Positions 8,457-19,184 of a stretch of DNA of 25,943 nucleotides are shown here, piece after piece. Below the pieces are notes generated by a model that ran no database searches, was not told the DNA's origin, and saw only the letters and a list, made by a program, of their open reading frames with translations. A program made the translations under genes and the position numbers. How positions within the stretch are numbered: the first letter of the stretch is position 1; the number at the start of each line of letters is the position of its first letter. The stretch comes from Entrophospora sp. SA101. Taxonomy: Eukaryota > Glomeromycota > Glomeromycetes > Entrophosporales > Entrophosporaceae. The stretch is from assembly GCA_958430865.1 (NCBI GenBank), contig CAUDNR010000575.1, positions 3,179 to 29,121 of the forward strand, in the 5' to 3' direction.

Positions 8457-11400
8457 TTATAGTTTAAAATCTATTGTCATATCCCATCCAATTTTAGGTC
8501 CATATTTTGGCAAAGCTTCTGCTACTGAACTTACATCTTTATCTCCACGACCACTAACACATAACAAAATATCTTGATCTTTTCGCATTTTTGATGCAAG
8601 TTCTAATGCATAATAGATGGCATGACTTGTTTCAAGAGCTATATAAAAAGTATAAATATTATTGTTATTATTGTTATTATTACTATTAATTATCATGATC
8701 CTTTAATTATTACCTGGAATAATGCCTTCAAGCTCTGACATTTTTTTGAATCCTATTAAAGCTTCTGTATCAGTAACTGCTACATATTGAGCTCGACCTG
8801 TATCTTTTAGCCATGAATGTTCAGGTCCTACACCTGGATAATCCAATCCTGCACTAATACTATGTGTTGCTTTAATTTGTCCATTTTCATCTTGTAACAA
8901 ATATGTACGTGTTCCATGTAATACACCTGGTGTTCCAACAGTTAAAGTAGCCGAGTGAAATTCCGTATCAATTCCTTTGTTTTTTTTTTATTTTATAAAA
9001 TATTGATGCTATTATTATTCTGTGAATTTCAAAAAAGATTCATTTAAAATCACATAATTAATTAATGCACTTACCATCACCGCCAGCTTCAACTCCAATA
9101 AGTTTTACACTTTTATCTTCAATAAATGGATAGAATAATCCTATAGAATTGCTGCCACCACCTACACATGCTAAAATAGCATCAGGTAATTTACCAGCTT
9201 TTTGCAACATTTGTTGTTTGGCTTCTTTTCCAATTATTGATTGAAATTCTCGTACAATAGTTGGGAAAGGATGGGGACCAATTGCTGATCCCACAAGGTA
9301 ATGAGTATTATGAACATTCGTAACCCAATCCCTCATAGCTTCATTAATAGCATCTTTTAAAGTTTTACTACCTAATAAATACAAATATTTTTTATTTTAT
9401 TTTTAGGAAAGATTAATTATGATTATTATAAAAATTAAGATTAAAAGCCATCCATGTAACAACACATACCAGAATCTACAGGTATAACTTTGGCACCTAA
9501 TAATCTCATTCTAAATACATTTAGAGCCTGTCTTCTAACATCTTCACTGCCCATATAAATAACACATTCTAATCCAAATTTTGCACAAACAGTTGCTGTA
9601 GCTACTCCATGTTGACCTGCACCAGTTTCTGCAATGATTCTTTTTTTACCAATATGTTTTGCCAAAAGTGCCTGTCCAATTGCATTATTAATTTTATGTG
9701 ATCCTGTATGATTTAGATCTTCTCTTTTCAGCCAAATCCTTGCTCCACCAACATGTTCAGTTAATCGATCTGCACAATGAAGTTTGGATTCACGTCCCAT
9801 ATAATCATAATAAGATTCAAATTCTTTCTGAAATCCTGGATCATCTTTTGCCTCTTTGAATGCCTAGTTTTTTTGATATATCAAATAAATAATTAATTAT
9901 AGGATCATCATCACCATCATCATTATCACAACAATCACCTTTTCTAATTCCATTAAGCAATCAACTAATGATTCTGGTACATATTGTCCTCCAAATTCTC
10001 CAAAACGAGCACTTAATGTATGTATAGGTTCTTTCTATGTTTAAAATTTTATTTTTACATACTTGCATACAATTTTATAACAGATTGTCTTATCAATTGA
10101 TTTAACTTACATTTATATTTTCTGTTTCTTTAGATTTTAAATCTTTTTGTTCTTCAGTATCATTTATAATATCATCAAAATTCTCAATTGCTAGAATTTA
10201 ATGATTGATGTATTAGGATAAATTTTAAAAAAAGAAGTTCTATCAATTACATTAAATACATATATCATTCCCATACCTTTTTCATTATTTTGTGCATTGC
10301 TACTAATTTCAGATGCAAATGCTTTTACAGCTTCAGCTCTTTTATTTTTTTCTAAGTATTAAAAAAAGACAGTTATATATATATATACATACATTTTATA
10401 TATGTAATATAGTTGTTTGCCATAATTGCCCTTCTTAATAAATGATCATTTCCATATCAGTAATGCCATAATTAGTTTTCATAGTTGTCATAATTATCTC
10501 TGTAATTATTTAACTCTTTAAGTCAAATAGCATATTAATATATAGTCATTCATATAAAGAATATTGAGGATCCATAATTATTGTCATAATCCAAAACAAT
10601 TATGGCAAACAACTATAATATGTAATGGTTTATTTATTTGTTTATCTATTTACATACCAGCATTTTTCAATACATTCACTATTTTACTTCCAATTACTAC
10701 ACCATCTGCATGTGATCCAACGAGTTTAAAATGATCTCTAGTGCTGACACCAAACCCAACGGCAAGGGGTAAATCTGTATACTTTCGTACACGATTTACC
10801 AAGTCTGGTAATTGTGCATTAATTGTTTTACCAGTTCCTGTTATCCCCATTTTTGAAACAATATAAAGGAATGAATCTGCAACATTTGATAAATATTTAA
10901 TTCTTGCATCAGTTGTAGAGGGTGCTATAAGAGGAATATAACTTAAACTAACCATAAAAATAAAACAATAAGCTTATTAATAAAAAAATTTTTTTTTTAA
11001 AAATAGCATATGTATTATTTAGAAATTACCCATATTGTAAACAAAAACCTCTAAAATTATCAGATTCTTCTGGTGGTAGGTCAACTACAATAAACCCATT
11101 GACACCAACATCTTTACAATCTTTAACCAGTTTTTGTTCTCCATAAATTAATATTGGATTATAATATCCCATAAAAATTATTGGAGCTTTAAGGCCATGA
11201 GAACGTGCAGAAGAGACAAAAGATAAACATTTTGTAATGTCTATATTATTTTGAAGAGCAACCTAGATACATAAATACAATTATTAATTGATTATAATAA
11301 TTTTAAAGTATTTGTATAAATAACTATATAATTATACTTGATCAATAATTTACATTATTTGATTCTTGAATTGTTGGACCATCAGCTAATGGATCAGTAA

Positions 11401-11749
11401 AAGGCATTCCTATACAAATATATGTTTTGAGATATTTTTATTATTGAAAAACCTCATTAATACAATATATATAGATATATATCTATTCTATCATACCCAG
11501 CTCAATTATGTCTGCACCACCAGATTCCAATCCAAGTAATATGTCAACAGTTTCTTCAGGGTCAGGATACCCTGCAGTAACAAAAGCAATGAAAACTGGT
11601 TTTTCTGTAAATATTATAACATTTTATATACATATAAAATAAAATTATGATTAATTTTTTAAAAATAAAAAGATATTAAATTAATTAATTTTTTTTTTTT
11701 TACTTTGTTCATGACAATTTTTAAAAACTTGACTTATTGAAGTTGCCAT
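8457..11749 (-). CDS. TRP5: Bifunctional tryptophan synthase (alpha-beta fusion), left unit, 12 exons
   Basis: The last step of tryptophan synthesis: indole-3-glycerol phosphate plus serine to tryptophan, with pyridoxal phosphate, in the cytosol. Exons in transcript order: 11749-11704, 11604-11497, 11409-11354, 11262-11030, 10947-10658, 10351-10277, 10190-10111, 10034-9939, 9863-9470, 9371-9075, 8974-8714, 8638-8457. All introns are GT-AG, and the sum is 2118 nt, 705 residues plus stop, close to yeast Trp5 (707). The alpha domain (about 1-244) has [16 protein letters not shown] with Glu50, and [10 protein letters not shown] with Asp61 (E. coli Glu49 and Asp60). A Lys/Glu-rich linker (about 245-296) follows. 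The beta domain has [20 protein letters not shown] with Lys385 as the pyridoxal lysine, ETGAGQHG with Glu407, and GGGSN at 530-534. The start ATG has A at -3 and G at +4. It looks intact. Intron 7 holds a MITE. Confidence 0.95.
10408..10617. mobile_element. MITE inside TRP5 intron 7, left unit
   Basis: The first 21 bases (starting TATAGTTGTTTGCCATAA) are the exact inverse of the last 21 (10597-10617). TA at both edges may be the target duplication, giving an element of about 206 bp. The inner part is full of CATAATTA/TAATTATG motifs that could pair further. The host intron (10352-10657) is 306 bp against 62-102 bp for the other eleven, so the insertion explains its length. It does not resemble the other MITE ends in the window. 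Confidence 0.8.
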
Positions 11750-12110
11750 GTTTTTTAAAAATAGATTTTTTTTATCAATATATAAATAATAATAAATAAT
11801 GATCTATCCAAAAAAGGAAATATTTAATTTTAAAAAATTGGAGTTTTGTATTCAATAATTAAATCATCAAATACAAATGATCCAATAATATATTGATCAT
11901 ACAAAAAAATTCAATAACTATGACAATAGAATATGACAAAAGCAATGAAATTAATTAATAATATTATTAAATTTATTATATGGGGCATACTGCAACAAAA
12001 CCAGACAAAGTGAACATTGGTATTACCAATGATTTCAGGGATCAATAAACAAAAAAAAATTTTTTATATTCTATATTTAAATATATTAAAGTACATCATC
12101 ATTAAAATCT
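11750..12110. promoter_or_regulatory. Divergent intergenic region between TRP5 and the SAP-like pseudogene, left unit
   Basis: 361 bp of A/T-rich DNA separate the two start codons, so both promoters must lie here. The clearest signal is ATTGGTATTACCAAT (12016-12030), two inverted CCAAT-type pentamers seven bases apart in one near-perfect palindrome, about 270 bp upstream of the TRP5 ATG. No TGACTCA box for Gcn4/Cpc1-type amino-acid control is visible. The TRP5 ATG context is AAACATGG. Confidence 0.5.
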
Positions 12111-12831
12111 ATGTCTCAAATTACCATCTATTCTTTAGAACCAGGCATGGGATTGGATAAATTAAAGAAAGATGATATTAAAAAAATGTTGGATTAAAGA
12201 GACCTAAATTATGATGAAAAAAATAATTGATCAGATTTAGTTGTACTTTTAAGAGCAAACATTGGATTTGAAACAGATAATAAAATAGAAGGTAATAAAA
12301 TTATTTTTCTAAACACCTAAAAACTTGGCTAATTATATGTTTTTATTATATAGAATCAAAGAAAAGAATGAACTTAGATGAAATAATGGATGATAAAGAT
12401 TATATAGATAATTTACAATCAAGAAAAAAAAAAAAAGGACTTATCAATTATAGAAGAACAATTTGATAATGCTGAAAAACATATAATAACAAGGTATTTG
12501 GGAAAATTTTTGTGTTGAAACCCTAATGATTTATTTATGTGTCCATTTATTTATATAAAAATTACTTCCCACTTGGCTGGGCTTTGAAAGAAAACCAGGA
12601 ATTTGGAAAGAAAGGTGGCAGAAAACATATGTCTGATAAAGTAGTTGAGTTATTAAAAACCTTTTTTCATACAGGCAATGCATGTAAAAGTGAATGATAT
12701 ATGCCTAAAGAAATGCTTGAAGAACTGAAAAAAAACATGGAAATAGATGGGTTGGAAGTAATTGACATGCCAAAATTAAGTACAATTGAAAATTGAATTA
12801 GTAGGTATTCCAGACAGCACAAGACAGTGTG
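12111..12831 (+). pseudogene. Decayed gene with SAP-like N terminus, left unit
   Basis: Starting ATG at 12111, exon 1 reads MSQITIYSLEPGMGLDKLKK, then DDIKKMLD-stop-RDLNYDEKNN-stop-SDLVVLLRANIGFE and ends at a GTAATA donor (12291). The helix pattern LKKDDIKKML..R.L......SDLV..L resembles a SAP DNA-binding motif. Exon 2 (12354-12493) continues SKKRMNLDEIMDDKDYIDNL, then an A13 run throws it out of frame before SIIEEQFDNAEKHIIT. A further piece reads LGWALKENQEFGKKGGRKHM, with a stop after CKSE, then EMLEELKKNMEIDGLEVIDM. Two stops in exon 1, a homopolymer frameshift and later stops make it a pseudogene. It ends where the LTR-like relic begins. No named family beyond the SAP resemblance. Confidence 0.6.
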
Positions 12832-13121
12832 AGATAGTAAATCTTGGACCTATCAATTACCTGGTTAATATTGACCAATTAGAACGAATTTACTACAGAA
12901 GTAATGTGATGTGCTAAATATTATATTATTGTAACAACTATGCCACACATTGCACGGTGTCATAGGAAAGACTATTCCTATTCATATTTCTATATTTATA
13001 TTTATTAACCTACTCATCTGATGTAAATATTTATTTAGAATTAGTATGGTGCAGGTCATCTATACTCATCAAAAATGTAGATCATTCCGAAATTTCAGAT
13101 AACTATCAATGAATTTTTATT
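12828..13121 (+). repeat. Decayed 5' part of the LTR-like repeat, left unit, cut by the gap
   Basis: It opens TGTGAGATAGTAAA, then GGACC, TTAATATTGACC, GAACGAATTTACTAC, and ATGTGATGTGCTAAATATTA, in the same order as the inverse of 4456-4370. Similarity fades after about 12930, though TTTCTATATTTAT and TAGATCATT recur. It lies opposite in orientation to the other copies and truncates the SAP-like pseudogene. The assembly gap follows. Confidence 0.55.
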
Positions 13122-13131
13122 NNNNNNNNNN
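13122..13131. other. Assembly gap of 10 N
   Basis: Ten consecutive N, so the two sides are joined by scaffolding and not by sequence. The left unit ends exactly at this gap, while the equivalent position of the right unit (25546) continues without a break into a different sequence (GGTTAATTTTTTT). Confidence 0.99.
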
Positions 13132-14160
13132 TTTATTTATGTATGAAAACTTTTTAATTTTTTAATTTTTAATGCAACATCAAAGCTTCATAGCCAAAAA
13201 GGTTTTGTTAGCTAATAAATTGTCATGAATCATGCTTGCGGGCTGGGCTAAACTGAAACCTGAAAACTTTTGGACTGTACCAATTATACTTGAGGTCAAA
13301 TTATTAAATTGAATTAAAAATCCTAAAAACTTGCACTGCACCACCTATCATAATTTTATACAACTGGCACAAGATGCAATTCATGATGCAAGTCTCAATT
13401 CATGGTGTTTCAGAGCTTTAGTAACTACACAAAAGCAAAAAAATAAGGAAATAACCAGACAAGAATTAAATAAAGTATGTGAAGATTTTGATCCAAATTG
13501 GTTATGAGTTTAACTTTGACTTGAAAAAAAGTGAAGACAGTATAGAAAGGTGACTATGTTTTTTGAAAAGTATAAACAAAATTTATCAATTGTTTTATAA
13601 TTTATTTTATTACTTATGTAAATTGCCCATACATTAGTTTGATAATAATGTGTGGTCAGTGCACATAACCTCAAGTTCAGATTTTAGACACTGCTCATGA
13701 AGCTAGATTTGTTGTATTTACAGTATATTGTTTATATTATAAATCATTTATTTGTAAACTACAAATATCAAATAATAATTTTATTTTATTTTATACAAAG
13801 AAAGAAGGTATTGGAAGAATTGATATTTATAAACATACCTTGAGCATCTTGATCTTGAGCTACCTCTATATACTAAACCCATATTCATATAAACTCATTT
13901 TTATAATTAGATGTTAAAAAAAAAATTTTTTACATTACATGTGGAAAAATCTATTTTGTTTTCAGAATTTTCTGATAAATTTGGTAGACATTTTGTGCTC
14001 AGAAAATATTCTAATTGTAAACAAGAATTGTTGGCAAAACTACTAACTAGAAAAACAACAATCACTACTACTACAGAAGGAGGAGCTAGAAAAGCAGGAT
14101 GAAATGCATACAACTAATAATAATAATGATAATCACAATAATCATAATACTATTGAAATA
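13132..14160 (+). other. Region after the gap with scattered coding-like relics
   Basis: No intact gene. A plus-strand stretch around 13407-13507 reads TTQKQKNKEITRQELNKVCE and then stops, which may be an exon relic of unknown origin. A plus-strand frame at 13911-14102 (63 codons) ends KQELLAKLLTRKTTITTTTE; in the next frame it continues as LEKQDEMHTTNNNN, an Asn-rich low-complexity tail. It probably belongs to the N-terminal part of the PUS3-like pseudogene that follows, since such proteins often start with a Lys/Glu/Leu helix. The rest is A/T-rich and uninformative. Confidence 0.4.
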
Positions 14161-15031
14161 ATAGCAACAATTTAAAAAAAAATTTGACAAAAGAAAAGAC
14201 TATTTAATGTCAAAATATACTAAAAATCATATAGCATTCAAACTAGCATATTTTGGTTGGAATTTTTATGGATTTGAAACCCCAAATGATAAAGGTAGGT
14301 TGCCTACAATTATTTCAAGCAATGATAAATTCTAAATGAACTGATAAAGGTATTAGCACTTTTGGACAACTGATTGCATTAAATATCAGATCTAATCTAC
14401 CAAAGGATTCGCCATTGGTTATCAGAGAACAAGATGATAATGATAATAATGACGTTAATAATGATGTTAATAATGATGTTAATAATGATGTTATTGATGG
14501 CGATGATGATGATAAAGAAAGTGGCAAACAGTAACTACAACAACTACAAAAAGTACTATATATACAGAAAATGAATAAAAAAAATAAAAAAATAAAACCA
14601 AAAATTACCTTATATGCAAATATTAAATTGATTATTACCAATAATAACATGAGAATAATAACTTGGGCATAAGTAAATAAAAAGTTGATGCAAATCTAGA
14701 AAGAAAATATAGATATAGAATAGATGGTACTCATGATTTTTGTAAGATTGATGGATCAAAACGAATCAAGAATTTTGAATAATAGTGTTGGAAGTAGGCA
14801 TTTACCCAATAAAAAATAAAAAGAACAGTGATAATAGAGAAGCTTATGAAAAAAAAAATTGCATCTGGTTTGTTGTATAATGTCAATTTTATTTTTAGTA
14901 GGTAAAAGCCATTTGTAATCAGTGACCTTTTAGATGTAAAGAAACTTCTAGCTAAGCTGGTCTATGATATTGCTAATGAACTTCCATTGGTTCAGTATAA
15001 TTGTGAATTTGATGATGAAGATGTGGAGATA
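14161..15031 (+). pseudogene. PUS3: tRNA pseudouridine synthase PUS3/DEG1-like pseudogene
   Basis: The Pus3/Deg1 family of TruA-type enzymes makes pseudouridine at positions 38/39 of the tRNA anticodon arm. Recognisable blocks in order are KFDKRKDYLMSKYTKNHIAF and KLAYFGWNFYGFE; TDKGISTFGQLIALNIRSNL; RIITWA; DGTHDF; and KPFVISDLLDVKKLLAKLVY followed by DIANELPLVQYN. These match the family's HIALK-YxGWxYxGF start, the GRTDKGVSAFGQV active-site block and the IIDELL...PLVLYDC region. The residues just before TDKG are lost through a deletion and stops, so the usual RCGRTD block with its catalytic Asp is not intact. Many frame changes follow. An Asp/Asn-rich 12-bp tandem repeat interrupts it. Its 3' end abuts the MITE that starts the right unit. 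Confidence 0.75.
14454..14501 (+). repeat. 12-bp tandem repeat GTTAATAATGAT
   Basis: Three exact tandem units (14454-14489) and a fourth, altered unit. It is in frame with the preceding PUS3-like block and encodes a Val-Asn-Asn-Asp run that leads into an Asp-rich tail. It is probably a slippage expansion in an unconstrained loop or in the decayed gene. Confidence 0.8.
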
Positions 15032-15046
15032 TGACATAAACAGTAA

Positions 15047-15160
15047 TACTGTAAAGTCTGGAAAGATAGCACCCCCTACTTTAAAACAATTGAGCGTCAA
15101 TATAAAAAAAATGTTACACATATGTAAAAAGGGGATGCTATCTTTCCAGACTTTACGGTA
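15047..15160. mobile_element. MITE with terminal inverted repeats at the start of the right unit
   Basis: Same 110-bp element as 2623-2732, at 15049-15158 with TA on both sides. It differs by one base in the left terminus (TACTG here, TACCG in the left copy). Its right flank is the transposase relic also found right of the left copy. Its left flank (GACATAAACAGTAA) is the end of the PUS3-like sequence, so its two flanks come from different contexts. Confidence 0.85.
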
Positions 15161-15694
15161 CATTTCAATAAAATTTAATTGGGAATTTTTTTGTGTGATT
15201 CAATTGATCAACCATGTGATCACATGAAGTGATGAAACGGTCACGTGATATGCAAATTTTATTGCTTTTTTTTAAATATAAATACTCATTTTAAAATCTG
15301 GTGGGTTTTCTCAAATTTGTTGCTATGGCATAGCAATTTGCAGGGACTAAGTGTCTTGCACTATATTTTTTTGCATTAACACTACTGATTTTAACTAATT
15401 GACAGTTCATGTGTAAAGAAGTGCATCAGCTGGAAAGAGGGAAGCAAAAACTCAAATATAAAAAGATTAATCCAAACTTTATTTCTGATCACTAGATCCT
15501 AAAAAAAATTACTAGAATAAAATTTTAAAATATCCTGCAATTAACTCTAATACTAAATTCAAATGATAAAAATAAATTAAGCCATAAATATATTTGACAA
15601 TGTATTAAAGTAATTCAAAAGCATTTAAAATTTTTGTGAAAAAATCAGTTTTCATTATGGTGTTCTGACTTCATTTAAATTAGGAGAATTGCAT

Positions 15695-17371
15695 TCAGAG
15701 TTTTCTTCTTTTTCCTCTCATGTTTGTGGAATTTAAAACTTTGAACACTTCTTCAATTTCAGACAACTTCACCTGTAAAACTTGTTAAATTAGTTGCATA
15801 TTCATATATCATTAATCAAATAATGACATAATAATAAGTACTTACTTCCAATTCTCTCAAGACACAATATAATTCTTCAAATAATAAACAATCATTATCT
15901 GATGAAGGTATCATTGTTTTATCCAATATTCCAAACAGATATATCCCATTTTCATACCATTGCATAGTGTGAGCATGCAAAATACAGCTTGTGATGTGTC
16001 CAATAAATATATAAGATAAAATAAATAAAAAGTCCAATATATAAATCTCCTTGTATCAGCACACAGCTCAGGGTTCTCAATTCTCTATCTCAGGCCTCTG
16101 TATTGGCACACAGCTCAGAGCCTACTCAAAACTCTATTGCGCAATTCTCTCTCTCTCTACAGTACTAATACTAAGTACTGCTGGCAAAAGCCTAAAATAA
16201 ATAAATAAAATAAAAAGAACATATACAAGAAATATTTACAACTATACCACTTGAGGCATCCCTACAAGCAGCATAGAACAATCAAACAGGGAAGGGGTTA
16301 ACCAATAATTAGTGGCCAGCTACTAATCATCAGAGAGGACCATGGAACAATTCACAATGGCTTTTCCTATTAACTATGCAAAAATTCGTAATAAGGTAAA
16401 ATGTGTTTGTTTAATTATTAACAACAGGGGGGGTATTTATTCAATTGTTATAGATTATTATTAGTGTTATTAACATGATCTACTTTTTTTCACTTGGTCT
16501 AAAACCAAGCCTTTTTATACCTCTTGAGGTATTACAAATAACATGACTTCTACTCTATTTTGTCCAATAAAATATGCTTATTAATCCTATTTTCTATATT
16601 ACTAGCTTACTAATTGCTAATTACTAATCCTCTGACTCATAATTACTAATAATATGAGTCATTAATACAAATAATTTGATTAATAATTCGAAGTAAATAA
16701 TTATGTCATAAAATAGAAATGATGCAATGATCTATATGTGTAATGTGGTGTGCAACCGTCGCAATAAATATAGAAAGATGATCATTAATCGTGATGTAAT
16801 ATTTAGCACATCACATGACTTCAGTAGTAAGTTCGTCAATATTAATGGTCAATTGGTTGGTCCACGGTTTACAATCTCACAATAACATAAATATTGATTT
16901 CAAATCCTATATTAAAGAAAAATTATCATTAGATAATAGATTTGCATATTAATATAAGGTGCTAACAAAATAAACATACCATACTGTGTCCAGCCATATA
17001 TAATCAATCTTCTTCATTCATCATCATTTATTCTTCAACATTGAATTTAATGAATCTCTCATAATAATAGAAAACTTTACTTTATCTAGGAACCTTTTTT
17101 TTTCATGATGCAGCTGGCAGTCCAGATGAATCAAACCTTCACCAAAAAGAATTTCAGCTTTGATTGAACCTCTGATTAATGTTCCAAGCATATTTACCTT
17201 GCATCCAATTCTTGACTTCTTGAATGGGTCACTATTCTCATTACATGCATCAGATGTTGATTTTGTAACTATTTCACCCCATCTGTCCCTAATAAAATGA
17301 TTTCCAATTACACCTGGAAACAAGCATAGTGGACACTGTTGCAGATCGAATGTGACGAATGTGACATTCAT
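15695..17371 (-). pseudogene. Minus-strand gene remnant of unknown family, right unit
   Basis: Identical copy of 3269-4946: the 115-residue 5' piece (17371-17024), the middle exon (15987-15846) and the last exon (15772-15695) ending with KRRKL and a stop. It is again split by the LTR-like repeat. It adds no independent evidence, because no substitution separates the copies. Confidence 0.5.
15990..16881 (-). repeat. Solo-LTR-like repeat, right unit
   Basis: Copy of 3564-4456, one base shorter because its G run has seven G instead of eight. This is the only length difference between the two units. TATAAAAAGG lies at 16519-16510 on the minus strand. Confidence 0.55.
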
Positions 17372-17632
17372 AATTCATGCAGTGTAACAATTAATTTCAA
17401 TTGTTTTAAAATAGAAAAAAGGCGTATATGTGAAAAAAAAAACTGGTGTATATAGCAAATATATTTTTTTTTGAATGGAAATATTTGTTATTTTTGTCTT
17501 TACTGTTTGGTTAACCAAGATCATTCAGATCATCGCTAGATCAAAAAGTTAGATATGAACTAAAGTTGGAGTAAAGTCTACACATATGCACACAATTTAT
17601 TTGAATTTAAATATTTTTTCTTATTTTGAAAT

Positions 17633-18658
17633 TTACCAATCTTTAATTAAATCAAAAGCATTTTTAAAGTCTAAAGCTATTATGTGTTCTTCAGTTATAT
17701 CTTCCTCCACCTCTTCATCTTCATCTCCTGTTATGCAGGATTCTTCAATGACTCATTCAAATTTTCATTTCATAACAATATTTGTGGAATGCATGACCAC
17801 ATATTAAGATTATTGATCTTGATCATAATTATTTTCAAAATTAGAATAACAATAATCACATTTATTATAAGATGGTGGTTGCTGGGTATGATATCCTGTT
17901 GGAATACATTTTGATTTGACTTCTTTATTTAATGTTTTTAAGTAATATTCTTTGTTGCTAATTTTTTTACTTCCTTCCACATTTAGATAAATTTTATGAA
18001 AATAATCAATTAAGAACAAACTTGTTTTATATTTAAGAAAATTAAATGTGAATTCTTTGTAAGAGCATTTTTTCAATTTTTTAAATGTATTGATAAATGA
18101 TTGATCCTGAGCATCCAATACTAATGCTTGTAAAGTTATTGCTTCAGCTGAATATTGTGGACTGGTATTGGCCCTAATTTTACTATTCCAATTTTCAACA
18201 TAATAGTCATTGAAATTAACAAGTTGAGATTGAATTGCTTCAAGAAATGGATGGTTGTTGTCTTTCTGGTAGAAATAATTGGAAAGAAAGGCAAGTGGTA
18301 TTTTATTATAATTTTTCTGTTTCCACCTTAAAGCAAAGCTCCATAATCTAAAAATTGTATCTACATATTCTTCAAAAGAACCTGATTGAAAAATAATAGC
18401 ATAAATGTCCAATGCAGCTGGAATCAAATTATCCATCATTGTTTGATATTCCAAATCTTTACACACTCCACCAAATTTTTTATATATTTCTGAAGAGATT
18501 TCAATCCAGACAGACCTAAGAAGTTCAAGGAGTTGATTTATTCTCCAGGGCTTGGGTTTTGCAGCCAATACTTTATTAATTCCAAAGACTGATTTATACA
18601 TTATTTCAAAGTCCCAATGCACAACCACTATATGTCCCTTTACAATTACTATATCCAT
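17633..18658 (-). pseudogene. Unknown-family protein with broken RING-like C terminus, right unit
   Basis: Identical to 5208-6233. It holds the 282-residue frame at 18658-17810 and the out-of-frame ICGHAFHKYC block just beyond its stop. The same frameshifts occur in both units, so the break predates the duplication, or the two units are one sequence counted twice. Confidence 0.5.
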
Positions 18659-19184
18659 AGTTTCCGTTGTTGCTGTTCATTCAATTATCTCTTCTGATCA
18701 AATTATTTCTTTTTCCTTTTTGGCTTCTAGATTTCCGATTATTTGGGGAGTTTCTTTGATCATAATAACATCTTTGATAATAATCTTCTGGTGATTTATT
18801 GGCTTCTCTCCATTCTTCTTTTCATTAGTCCCCTGATGAGGTTTCTCTTGCTCTTTTGGAGGTTTATCCTAACCTTTTCAGTTATAGTTTCTTTCTGATT
18901 AATTACTTTCTTTTCTTTATTGATTTCTCTTCCAATTATTTCATTTTTCAGATTTCTAATTTCTTGGATTAGTTTTTCCTGTTGATTGTTTAGTTATATT
19001 ATTTGTTGAAATACATTTATCGGAAAGTCGGAAATAGTTTATTGCAATCTGTGGTTTTTTATTGCTTTACAATATAATAAAGGAAGATGTTAAATAGTAA
19101 AAAAAAATTAAATTGGAATCATACAAATAAAAGTTCACATATTGGGAAATTTTTTCAATTCTAAATTAATATGATCAAAATACA

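Larger units (their letters stand above)
2625..13121 (+). repeat. Left copy of the 10.5-kb direct duplication
   Basis: This block recurs at 15051-25546. The offset is 12426 up to the G run near 4001-4008 (eight G here) and 12425 after it (seven G). All longer reading frames in the two blocks translate identically. It begins inside the left terminal repeat of a MITE and ends on the last base before the 10-N gap. Because the right copy continues past the equivalent point, the left copy looks truncated by the gap rather than by a biological boundary. Confidence 0.97.

Noticed and set aside
8457..8696. Poly-Asn start of the 79-residue frame at the 3' end of TRP5
   Set aside because: The MIINSNNNN part is translated intron 11. 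The true exon begins after TATATAG at 8638 with the ALETSHAI block.
13132..13420. tRNA or SINE-like element around GCTTGCGGGCTGGGCTAAAC
   Set aside because: No A and B box pair or cloverleaf could be made out, and no second copy is present in the window.
14454..14501. Possible CRISPR-like or regulatory tandem array
   Set aside because: Units of 12 bp with no spacers, in frame in a coding relic; a simple slippage repeat.
14315..14650. 111-residue minus-strand frame with repeated SLLTSLLTSLL
   Set aside because: Antisense of the Asp/Asn-rich tandem repeat in the PUS3-like pseudogene; the apparent membrane-like sequence is a by-product of that repeat.
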